A stretch of 64,000 bases of DNA, from the NCBI GenBank assembly GCA_029260755.1, contig JAJDCQ010000236.1, positions 1 through 64,000 of the forward strand, in the 5' to 3' direction. Of this stretch, positions 7,901 to 15,097 are shown piece by piece. Every line of letters starts with the position of its first letter. The stretch's first letter is position 1. The translations under genes were made by a program, and so were the position numbers. The notes under the pieces were generated by a model, which was given only the letters and a program-made list of their open reading frames with translations, searched no databases and was not told the origin of the DNA. Source of the stretch: Planctomycetota bacterium. Its GTDB lineage: Bacteria; Planctomycetota; J058; JAJDCQ01.

Positions 7901-10141
7901 GGCGACGCGCTGGTAGGTGAAGCGGTAGCCGCCGCCGTCGTCGCTGGTGCGCTTGCTGATCCAGCCCTCGCAGGCGAGCGCCTCGAGCGGGCTGAGGAGC
8001 AGCCGGACCTGGCCCGCCGTGTGGCCCTCCTCGAAGCGGCGTCGGATCCGGTTCACGTCGTCGTCGTCGAGGTCGGCGGTCGGGCGGGCGACGTCCTCGA
8101 GGAGGTGGTCGATCACCGCGTCGATCGCGCCCTCGATGCCCGGCCGCTCCCGGATCGTCGCCTCGACGTAGGAGCGGAACAGGTCCGGCGCGCCGACGAC
8201 GCCGCTCGCGGGGCGGGCGTCGAAGGCCTGCATGAAGAGGTAGAGATGGAGCGGGTTCGTCAGCAGCGTCCGGGTCGGCTCGTCGAGCTGCGCCCACGGG
8301 GTCGTGCACGCCCGGATCGGCGGGGTGACCTCGGACGAGGCCGCGAACTGGTACTTCCCGTAGACGGCCTCGGCGTGCCCGGCGCCGAACCGCTCGAGCC
8401 GCCGCACCGGCAGGCCGGCCGGCGCCGCATCGCGGACGCCCGCGGCCGTCTCGGCGTCGACGTAGGGGCGCGCCCGCTCGAGGATGCTCTGCTCCGAGGC
8501 CGCGAGCTTGCTCGACCAGACATCGAGCCACTCCTGTCGGACCGAGAGGATGATCTTGAGCCACGGGACCGACGCCGCGGCGCACACCATCTCGACCGCC
8601 TCGCGGAGACACAGCTCGGGAAACGGCGCCTCGTTCAGCGCGTCGAGGACGATGATCATCCGGCGCCCGGCGACCTGGTCGGCGCCGGCCCGCGCGTGGA
8701 GGTGGTCGATCAGCTCGCGGAAGCTCGAGAAGCCGCTCGCCGATCCGCGACCGCCGCTCTTGCCCGCCTTCAGGCCGGCGCCGCTCGTGGCGATACCGAG
8801 CCGCTCGGCCACGTCGAGGAAGAGCGACACGCCGTCGGGTCGAGGCTGGATTCCGTCGCCCCGGAGGAAGAGGACGAGGTTGCTGCTCTCCTCCCCGGGG
8901 GCGTCCTCGGGCGGTTCGAGGAGGCGGTCGACGAGGCGGGCGAGGAACGCCGTCTTCCCCGAGCCGGCCTCGCCCGCGAGGATCATCCCGTTCACGAAGA
9001 GCGGCCCGATCGGCGTCTTAGGCCAGCGCTCGCGGTCGGGGATGTCGTCGAGGAACCGGCCGACCGTCGCCTCGAGCGACTCGAAGGGCACGTAGCACTC
9101 GGGGCGGTACTTCGACGCGACGAACTGGAGCGTCCGTCGCGACGCGTCCTGGGCGCTCTCGGCGATCGTCCACGGCGCGGTGGCCGACCGGTCGAGGAAG
9201 AAGTCGATCTCGTGCGCCTCGAGGAGGGCGCGGAGGTCGTCGGAGGCCGACGCGTCGCGCCGCGTATGGCGGACGCCGAGGTAGATGACGATCGCGCGCT
9301 CGTCGTCGCCGTCGGAGCGAGTGGCCCGTCGTCCGGAGTGTCCGTCGTAGAGGTAGATCGCCTCCTGGTCGTCGATCGAGCGGAGGAGGGGGTGGAGCGG
9401 GACGGCGCGCTCGCCGTCGGGCGATGTGATGATCGCGCTCGACCGTTCGAAGGCGTCGATCCGCGCGTCGTCGAGCTCGACCATCGCGGGCGGCGTCAGG
9501 GTCGCGCCCCGGAGAGTTCGCACCTCGGCCTCGCCCGTCGACAGGAGCGTCGGGTCGTCGGTCAGCACCTCGAGCCGGTGATCGGCCAGCCAGTCGAACG
9601 CGCCGAGCGCCTCGTGGAGCACGGGAAGGTAGTGCTCGAGATGGCGGGCCGCCTCGGCCCGGTCGACGATCCCGCCGTGGGCGGTCTCGTTCCGCAGGGC
9701 GAGGATCGCGTGGAGCGGGTCGAGACGGGTACGTCCCCGCAGCGAGACCGGTCGCTCCTCGGGGCGCCGCACCGCCTCGACCGAGGCGGCCAGCGCCGGG
9801 AAGGCGGGCTCGATCCCGAGCTTGGGCAAGTGCCGCTTCAGGGCGAACAGGAGGGCGATCCAGTCGCTGAAGAACGGCGTCCGGATCGCCGCGATCGCCG
9901 TGTTGAGCGACCGGGCGGAGCTCCGGCTCACCTCCGTCGCCGCCGCGGGATCGTGGCCGAGGTACTGCGCGACGAGCGGCAGGCAGACGGTCCGGAGGAG
10001 CTGGTAGGCGGTGAAGCACAGGGCCCAGCGCCGCGTCTCGGCCGGCTCGTCCGCCTGCCCGACGATCGCGTAGGGGCTGGCGACCGGGTAGGGGAGCTCG
10101 TCCCGGAAGCGCGCGACGAGCTGGAGCTCGGGGCCTCTCAT
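4964..10141 (-). CDS. STAND/NACHT-type ATPase with N-terminal Rx4H motif and C-terminal TPRs
   Basis: This 1725-residue soluble protein has three parts. The N-terminal helical region holds LRNETAHGG (R150, H155), an Rx4H motif of the kind found in HEPN domains. The middle has a P-loop GEAGSGKT (390-397) and a Walker B MIIVLDALNE (495-504), whose LDALNE form is typical of NACHT/STAND NTPases. From about residue 850 the sequence is alpha-helical with degenerate TPRs, which would be the sensor arm. Bacterial proteins built as effector-NACHT-repeat include antiphage and signalling proteins. The ATG has GGAG at seven bases. It is the first gene of the minus-strand run and is followed after one base by a TPR kinase. 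Defence is an inference from architecture; the Rx4H region could instead be structural. Confidence 0.88.
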   Translation of the reverse strand: MRGPELQLVARFRDELPYPVASPYAIVGQADEPAETRRWALCFTAYQLLRTVCLPLVAQYLGHDPAAATEVSRSSARSLNTAIAAIRTPFFSDWIALLFALKRHLPKLGIEPAFPALAASVEAVRRPEERPVSLRGRTRLDPLHAILALRNETAHGGIVDRAEAARHLEHYLPVLHEALGAFDWLADHRLEVLTDDPTLLSTGEAEVRTLRGATLTPPAMVELDDARIDAFERSSAIITSPDGERAVPLHPLLRSIDDQEAIYLYDGHSGRRATRSDGDDERAIVIYLGVRHTRRDASASDDLRALLEAHEIDFFLDRSATAPWTIAESAQDASRRTLQFVASKYRPECYVPFESLEATVGRFLDDIPDRERWPKTPIGPLFVNGMILAGEAGSGKTAFLARLVDRLLEPPEDAPGEESSNLVLFLRGDGIQPRPDGVSLFLDVAERLGIATSGAGLKAGKSGGRGSASGFSSFRELIDHLHARAGADQVAGRRMIIVLDALNEAPFPELCLREAVEMVCAAASVPWLKIILSVRQEWLDVWSSKLAASEQSILERARPYVDAETAAGVRDAAPAGLPVRRLERFGAGHAEAVYGKYQFAASSEVTPPIRACTTPWAQLDEPTRTLLTNPLHLYLFMQAFDARPASGVVGAPDLFRSYVEATIRERPGIEGAIDAVIDHLLEDVARPTADLDDDDVNRIRRRFEEGHTAGQVRLLLSPLEALACEGWISKRTSDDGGGYRFTYQRVAEFLVYRRLARAVGGLEGAATLDAWKARTEQVTVFPEYAGAFGFLLRDWADQARLEWVGPLVEHAPAWLTTVAAQFLVDRAAGDYVPGQGSRSADAMASSFEAAGRRSSAKALLSAAQFITSTRLALAALPYLRSATAIIDRERAEAAGGDDSELETQRTWALLSIAGIEDARGRHAAARDAYREIVETASDAIARVSALCGLGGILARLGDTSGARGAFEEARDLAAEVRAARPDDPATNQQNARVLNALGFLHNQLGEAAEAATSFEHAIESTSAFADDARPEATDVRVQIADAHLGHAYALKAQGRFEDADGAFARSYDAFAEVHREHPSNLGFLHAACVVLQARAEAQVSAGRYDLADGWFAETLRLRREMSRLNPESAVYRDSLADLLESIAGRHELEGDEPAAEEAYREAFELVEAAHLATPEDATSAVRLCGLLVSLGHLRSGQGDGEGALALFDRARSIAAATLDRDPDREDALLQHASASISFGQQLMDDGRPADAEELVAGSVARLRSRWVEAGSSVGFENVLAAALEVLGLIHRALGRFDEAERDLGDCERFRKELAERDRFDLGLWLGWARATSNLGLVWWELGRYADMERALDASATQSRHVWSSFGEKVEAGLLLAQTLTQQAYSFSDIGRLDDALDAAVEAVELATRLHDDDLGNVWVSTVLVRAEATLARCHLRLGQPQDAAGPAERAVALSERLSAERGKALQLRDGQGLGLVALGAVHAALGRPADAIARWRQASDTLGAHWSEHPGNVDFGPALGDARLRLGEALMAAGDLDGAREALRLAYHVLSELADRNGRSPEVGCRLATITALRARLGRLEGDDELAADASALAITFGKRLTEESEDSAAVIVALAQTLLTRAEIIAPSDLDRARPLCGVATSALDQAVAKYPKVLAARLAFARALDLSAAIARARGETDAASASSDQASRLWDELEATHPGHAIIVAARAASGLAADRLRTAAG

Positions 10142-10344
10142 GAGGGCTCTCCGGTCGTCGGTCGACGCCGATCTCCCCGCTCGCCGCCGGGAGGAGATGA
10201 TGATGATGACGATGGGGCGCGACGCGGTCCCCTGTCAAGACGAGCCAGCGCTCGGGCCCATTCCACGAGAATTCCCGTGACGCGGGCGGTCATTTCCGGC
10301 TACATTCTTCGGCTCGCGAGAAGGGAAGGCTGGCTGGAGGTCTC
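10142..10344. other. Divergent intergenic region
   Basis: This 203-bp gap separates the STAND operon (minus) from the deiminase gene (plus) and must hold both promoters. It contains a short GATGATGATGATGACGATG simple tract at about 10194-10212. I see no convincing -35/-10 pair. Confidence 0.4.
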
Positions 10345-11880
10345 ATGACTCGGCTGGCACTCGCGTGCTCTCTCCTCGTTTCGCTCGTTCTCCAGCTCGG
10401 TCTCACCTCGACTCCGGCGGTCGCCAACGACTACCTGAGCAGCTCGAGGTCCGACTGGTTCCGCTACTCCGACGGCGACCGCGAGGTCACCGCCCGGATC
10501 GAGCTCTCCGAGGGCGACGGCTGGCGCCTCTGGAGTGACTTCGCCGGCCTCGGCTCGAGGTGGGTCTACACCGAGCCCTCGAGCGACTGGGCCTGGCTCT
10601 GGAACCCCGACACGGGGTACGGGGAGCCGCTCGGCGACCTCGACGGGACGCTCGGCGACCGCGTCGCGACCGAGATCGACGACGCGAACACGGCCACGTT
10701 CGTGATCGCGCGGCGGAACACCCGGATCACCACGCCGGCCGGCGTGTTCCGCGGGGTGACCCGGATCGACCGGGTCGGGACGGCGGGCGACGGCGGCGTT
10801 CGCCAGGTCTGGTTCGCGAAGGGCGTCGGCGTCATCCGCTACGCGGTGCGCCTCTCGGGGCGGACGCGGACCTTCAACCTGGTCGCGGCCCGGGTCGGCG
10901 GGGCGAGCTTCCCCTCCGCCAACGCAACGCCGAGCCCGACGACCTCGACGCCGCGCCGGGCGGCCGCGCCGCCCGAGTGGGAGGAGGTCGAGGCGATCCT
11001 GTGGGGGTGCAACGACACCTACATGGTCGTCGACACCTACGCCGACGCCTTCCGCGCCCTCGACGGGCGTCGTCCGCGCGTGCTCTCGGATGTGAACGTC
11101 GACTCCGAGGTGGTCGCGTCGCAGCTCCGCTACGAGATGACCTCGCGCGGCGTCCCGCTCGACGACGTCGAGATCTTCGTGGTGGCCGTCGACTCGGTCT
11201 GGCTCCGCGACTACGGGCCGATGATCCTGCGCGACGCGAACGGCCAGCGCGCCGTCGGCGACGCCGAGTACTACTGGGACCGCCCCAACGACGACGAGTT
11301 CCCGCGCATCTACGCGTCGTTCCGCGGCTGGCCGCGCGTCGCGGTCGGGATCGGCTACGAGGGCGGAAACTTCATGAGCGACGAGCGCGGCACCGGCTTC
11401 AGCTCGAACGGCGTCCTCTGGGAGAACGAGGCGCGCCTCGGTCGGGCCGGCGTCGAGCGTGAGATCCGCAAGCTCGGCGTCGAGCGGGTCGAGTTCTTCG
11501 AGCCGCTCGTCGATGAGGCGACGACCCACATCGACATGTTCAACAAGGTCGTCGCCCCCGGCCGGGCCGTCGTCTCGAGCTACCCGACCGGCCACCGGCA
11601 GAAGCGCGTCGTCGACGCGGCCGCGGCGAAGATGCGCGCCCTCGGCTACACCGTCTCCCGGATCCGCGCGGAGTTCGAGCACGACGAGTACGCGACGTAC
11701 GCCAACTCGGTCCTGGCGAACGGCGTCGCTCTCGTGCCGCAGTACGGGCACGCGAGCCGCGATCGGAACGCCCTCGAGGTGTACCGGCGGCTCGGGTTCG
11801 AGGCGCGCGGCGTCGACTGCGAGCTGCTGATCCAGTACGGCGGTGCGATCCATTGCATCTCGATGCAGGTGCCTCGCTAG
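10345..11880 (+). CDS. Secreted peptidylarginine/agmatine deiminase family protein
   Basis: The 511-residue product starts with a cleavable signal peptide (LALACSLLVSLVLQLGLTS, AVA-ND). Residues from about 215 to the end match the PAD_porph/agmatine deiminase family, which hydrolyses guanidino groups. Visible motifs are WLRDYGPM (about 286), GYEGGNF (about 338), THIDMF (about 394) and the catalytic-cysteine motif GGAIHCIS with Cys504. The roughly 190-residue stretch before it is an unrecognised beta-rich domain (SDWFRYSDGDREVT, WLWNPDTGYGEPLGD), so the protein is longer than usual agmatine deiminases. Export suggests a role on protein or extracellular arginine groups rather than cytosolic polyamine synthesis. 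Exact substrate is not determinable here. Confidence 0.9.
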   Translation: MTRLALACSLLVSLVLQLGLTSTPAVANDYLSSSRSDWFRYSDGDREVTARIELSEGDGWRLWSDFAGLGSRWVYTEPSSDWAWLWNPDTGYGEPLGDLDGTLGDRVATEIDDANTATFVIARRNTRITTPAGVFRGVTRIDRVGTAGDGGVRQVWFAKGVGVIRYAVRLSGRTRTFNLVAARVGGASFPSANATPSPTTSTPRRAAAPPEWEEVEAILWGCNDTYMVVDTYADAFRALDGRRPRVLSDVNVDSEVVASQLRYEMTSRGVPLDDVEIFVVAVDSVWLRDYGPMILRDANGQRAVGDAEYYWDRPNDDEFPRIYASFRGWPRVAVGIGYEGGNFMSDERGTGFSSNGVLWENEARLGRAGVEREIRKLGVERVEFFEPLVDEATTHIDMFNKVVAPGRAVVSSYPTGHRQKRVVDAAAAKMRALGYTVSRIRAEFEHDEYATYANSVLANGVALVPQYGHASRDRNALEVYRRLGFEARGVDCELLIQYGGAIHCISMQVPR

Positions 11881-11983
11881 GACGGGCTCGTCCACCCTCG
11901 TGCTGCCTCCGGCGGGCGGATGTTCGGATTGCGTTCGTAGTCCAGGGTTCGACGTGCTCGCCCGTGGGCGGTAGAGTGCCCGC

Positions 11984-13189
11984 GTGATCAGTGACCAAGT
12001 CTCCACGGGGCCCGTCCGCCAGGCCGCGCCCCCGGGCGCCGCCAACGCAGCGCCGCCGCCCCTCTCGACGCGCAAGCGAATCGCCTTCTCCCTCGTCGTC
12101 CTCGTCGTGGTGATCGGCGGAGCGGAGCTGGCGACCCGGACCTACTACCGGATGAAGACCGGCTCCTGGGAGATCCCGGACAAGTACCAAGACTGGGACG
12201 TCGCGCTCTATCAGCCGCATCCCTACGTCGGGTATCAGGTCGCCCCGGGCATCCTCCACGAGCAGGACGGCGTCGTCATCGAGTCGAACGCGCTCGGGTT
12301 TCGCGGTCCCGAGGTCGAGCTGCCGAAGCCGCCGGGCCGCGTCCGGATCGCGACGCTCGGTGGGTCGACGACGTTCAACACGAAGGTGACCCACGGCGAC
12401 GCGACCTGGACCGCCCGGCTGGCGGCGCGGGCCGGAGCCCGCGGACTCGACGTCGACTGGGTGAACGGCGGCTGCCCGAACTACACGACCGCGGACAGCC
12501 TGAACAACCTCGCCTTCCGCGTCCTCGATCTCGAGCCGGACCTCGTCGTCGTCTACCACTCCTGGAACGACCTGAAGTGCGCCCAGCACCCGGGGTTCGA
12601 GAGCGACTACTCGCACTGGCGGCAGATCTACCACCGGCGCGACCCGGGACCGTTTCGGCGTCTCCTCTCCTCGAGCCTGATCGTCCGCAAGCTCGAGAGG
12701 AACGTCCGGCGGGCGCGCAGCCGTCGGGAGCTTCGCGACTCGGTCGCGGCGGAGCGGGTGGAGATGCCCGAGGCGGCGCCGCGTGCGTTCGAGAGGAACC
12801 TGCGGAGCATCGTCGCCCTCTGTCGGGCGAACGGTGTCACCGTCGCCCTCTCGACGTTCGCGAGCCGCGAGTCTCAGCTCGAGACGCCGGCGAGCTCCGA
12901 CTTCCAGAGCTACTATCATCCCCACTTCGATGCGCAGCAGATGCAGGACGGGCTTCGCCTCTACGCCGAGCTCGTCCGCGAGCTCGCCCGGGAAGAGGGC
13001 GTCCTGCTGATCGACGCGCAGCGCGAGATGCCGCTCGAGCGTGATCGCGAGGAGCAGCTCTTCGCCGACTCGATCCACTTCACCAACCTCGGGGCCGACG
13101 TCCTGGCCGGCGTGATGGACGAGGCGATCGAGGCGCAGGGCGGCTGGGCGAAGCTCCGTCGGAAGACGACGACGGACGGAGACGACTGA
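11984..13189 (+). CDS. Membrane-anchored SGNH/GDSL-type hydrolase
   Basis: The 401-residue protein begins at GTG. A hydrophobic helix at about 33-51 (IAFSLVVLVVVIGGAELA) anchors it, with the rest outside the cytoplasm. The SGNH fold is shown by GGSTTFN (block I Ser, about 126-128), NGGCPNYTT, the HSWND block and a C-terminal DSIHFTNLGAD that supplies the catalytic Asp/His. Families of this kind deacylate or deacetylate lipids and polysaccharides; the substrate is unknown. It stands alone between the deiminase gene (103-bp gap) and the convergent gene ending at 13218. Confidence 0.85.
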   Translation: MISDQVSTGPVRQAAPPGAANAAPPPLSTRKRIAFSLVVLVVVIGGAELATRTYYRMKTGSWEIPDKYQDWDVALYQPHPYVGYQVAPGILHEQDGVVIESNALGFRGPEVELPKPPGRVRIATLGGSTTFNTKVTHGDATWTARLAARAGARGLDVDWVNGGCPNYTTADSLNNLAFRVLDLEPDLVVVYHSWNDLKCAQHPGFESDYSHWRQIYHRRDPGPFRRLLSSSLIVRKLERNVRRARSRRELRDSVAAERVEMPEAAPRAFERNLRSIVALCRANGVTVALSTFASRESQLETPASSDFQSYYHPHFDAQQMQDGLRLYAELVRELAREEGVLLIDAQREMPLERDREEQLFADSIHFTNLGADVLAGVMDEAIEAQGGWAKLRRKTTTDGDD

Positions 13190-13217
13190 CCGTCGGTCGC
13201 TCGGTCGCCTCGGTCGG

Positions 13218-14222
13218 TCAGGCGACGGCGCGTCGGAGCGCTTCGAGGGCGGCTCGCTGGAGGGAGGCGGCCTCGCGAGCGAGCGCGGGATCGTCTCCGG
13301 CGGCGCCGGCGATCCGGGCGAACGCGCTCGCCTGAGCCCGCAGCGCGTCGCGCCCCGCCTCGATGGTCGCGCGGCTCTGGTCGGGGACGACGCCCGCCGC
13401 CCAGTCGCAAAACGTCGCCGCGGCCTCGCGCGCCGACGCCCATCGCGCGGCGGCGCCGCGGAGCGCGCCGTCGGCATCGCCGGCGGCGGCCACCTCGTCG
13501 GCCCAGACGGCCAGGCCCTCGGTCCCGTGACGGAGCTCGTTCTCCGCGGCGGGCATGCTCGATCCGGCACGCTCTCCCGAGAGGAGGGCGACGGCGTCCG
13601 CGATCGCCGAGCGGGCGATCTCCGCGTCGTCGGTCGGGGTGGCGGGGTCGCGGAACGTGACGACCGAGAGCCACTGGACCGGATCGGCTCGACCGAGCTC
13701 GTCCCGGGGAACGCGGTAGCTCCCCGATCCGCTCGGGTCGGGCACGAGGTACTCGAGGCGGTCGTGGTCGACGCCCGAGACCGGGCCCCAGTTCATCCAG
13801 CCGATGCCCGCGTCGCGCTGCGCGGGCGTCTTGGGGTTGACGACGAGCGCGGGGACGCCGCGGGCGACCGACGCGGCGACGGCGTCGAACGCCGCGGCGA
13901 GCGCGGCGCGTCGCTCGGCGGCGCTCGGGATCGGCCGGACCGACGGGTTGTTGGCGATCAGCTCGACGCCATCCACGTCGAGGCCGAGGCGGGCGAGGCC
14001 GCGTCCGTGGTGGTACCACTCGAGGTCACCGTAGCTCCAGACCTCGACGCCGCCGATCCCCCAGGTCGACTCGAAGCCGTGGCCGCAGATCCCGGCGAGG
14101 AGGGCCGGGCCCCACGGGCGCCCGGTGTGCCGGACGCACGCGCCGAGCGCCCGGAGGAGGCCGTTCGCGATCGTCGCGGGGACCTGGACGTCGGGCACCT
14201 GCACCACTCCGGTCGGGCTCAT
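13218..14222 (-). CDS. Papain-fold (BtrH/C39-like) protein, function unknown
   Basis: The 334-residue product starts at ATG 14222 with GGAG nine bases upstream; an ATG at 14297 would add 25 residues but overlaps the msrA start. The N-terminus GLLRALGACVRHTGRPWG followed by LLAGICGHGFES and SYGDLEW resembles the start of BtrH-like/C39-like cysteine-peptidase folds, where a Cys and an early helix begin the domain. VSGVDHDRLEYLVPDPSGSG fits the His-containing strand region of such folds. The C-terminal 130 residues are helical. No signal peptide is evident. The family match is my reading of motifs and is moderate; the gene is divergent from msrA. Confidence 0.65.
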   Translation of the reverse strand: MSPTGVVQVPDVQVPATIANGLLRALGACVRHTGRPWGPALLAGICGHGFESTWGIGGVEVWSYGDLEWYHHGRGLARLGLDVDGVELIANNPSVRPIPSAAERRAALAAAFDAVAASVARGVPALVVNPKTPAQRDAGIGWMNWGPVSGVDHDRLEYLVPDPSGSGSYRVPRDELGRADPVQWLSVVTFRDPATPTDDAEIARSAIADAVALLSGERAGSSMPAAENELRHGTEGLAVWADEVAAAGDADGALRGAAARWASAREAAATFCDWAAGVVPDQSRATIEAGRDALRAQASAFARIAGAAGDDPALAREAASLQRAALEALRRAVA

Positions 14223-14295
14223 CGTGGAGGTCTCCCGGGCTCGCCGGTGGGCGTCGGCCCTGGCGCGAGCCCTCTCGATGAGTAGTCTGTCCTGC

Positions 14296-15063
14296 ATGAG
14301 TCATCCCGTCACCCGACCGGTCCGATCGCGGCGGGCCGCGCCCGCGGCGACCGTCGCGCTGATCGCGACCGCGAGCCTCCTGGCGACGTCGGGGGCGCCG
14401 CGCGCGGAGGAGCCCGAGATGCCCGAGCTCGAGACGGCGACGTTCGCCCTCGGCTGATTCTGGGGACCCGACTCCCGGTTCGGGGGTCTGGACGGGGTGA
14501 TCCGGACGCGGGTCGGCTACGCGGGGGGCAAGAAGGACGCGCCCACCTACCGCGACCTCGGCGATCACAGCGAGGCGATCGAGATCGACTTCGACCCGAA
14601 GAAGATCTCCTACGAGGAGCTGCTCGGCCACTTCTGGAAGGGGCACGATCCCTGCGGCGCGGCGTTCAGCCGGCAGTACCGGTCGGCCATCTTCGTCCAC
14701 GACGAGGAGCAGCGACGGGTCGCCGAGCGGACGCGCGGGGCGCTCGTGGTGACCCGCGCGATCCAGACGGCGATCGAGCCGGCGACCCGCTTCTGGCTGG
14801 CGGAGCGCTACCATCAGAAGTACTACCTCCAGCAGCGGAGCTGGCTGGCCGAGCACTTCGACGCCGTCCACGACACGGCGGAGGCGTTCGTCGCCGATCC
14901 GGCCGCGACGCGCCTCAACGCGTGGATCGGCGGGCACCTCGACGCCGAGAGCCTCGAGCGCGAGCTGCCGGGCTGGAAGCTGCCGGCAGCGATCGAGGCG
15001 CGCCTTCGCGAGCAGCTCCGCGAGCGGGCCGCGCTCCCGGCGGGGGCCGGGGCCGGGCGCTGA
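14296..15063 (+). CDS. msrA: Peptide methionine-S-sulfoxide reductase with UGA (selenocysteine) at the catalytic position
   Basis: Codons 1-53 and 55-255 are in one frame separated by TGA at 14455-14457. Across it the protein reads TATFALG-U-FWGPDSRFGGL and then RTRVGYAGG, where ordinary MsrA has the active-site motif GCFW. The TGA therefore replaces exactly the catalytic cysteine codon, and Sec54 is the natural reading. Other MsrA features are intact: PTYRDLGDHSEAIEIDFDP, FWKGHDP, QYRSAIF and YHQKYY. A signal peptide at about 11-37 (TVALIATASLLATSGAPRA) places the enzyme outside the cytoplasm, where it would reduce oxidised methionine in exported proteins. A candidate SECIS hairpin begins eight bases after the TGA. 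A plain nonsense mutation is the alternative, but no other damage is visible over 200 downstream codons. Confidence 0.85.
14465..14488 (+). promoter_or_regulatory. Candidate bacterial SECIS hairpin in msrA
   Basis: Just after the in-frame TGA the mRNA can fold as GACC (14465-14468) with GGTC (14485-14488), an internal loop ending in T73, then CCC (14474-14476) with GGG (14482-14484) closing a GGTTC loop. The apical GG starts 19 bases after the TGA. The E. coli fdhF SECIS has a bulged U, a short stem and a GGUC loop at about 18 bases after its UGA, so geometry and loop agree. Folding was done by eye. Confidence 0.65.
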
Positions 15064-15097
15064 GCCGGGGCGGCGTCACCCCGAGTCCCCCTGCCGG

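Noticed and set aside
4934..10348. A very long open frame on the plus strand opposite the STAND gene
   Set aside because: The frame is a by-product of high GC content and the strong third-position bias of the minus-strand gene; its translation is low-complexity Arg/Glu/Gly/Val without domains.
14223..14297. Longer start for the C39/BtrH-like protein at 14297
   Set aside because: It would add an Arg/Ala-rich stretch overlapping the start of divergent msrA; the ATG at 14222 has a better ribosome site.
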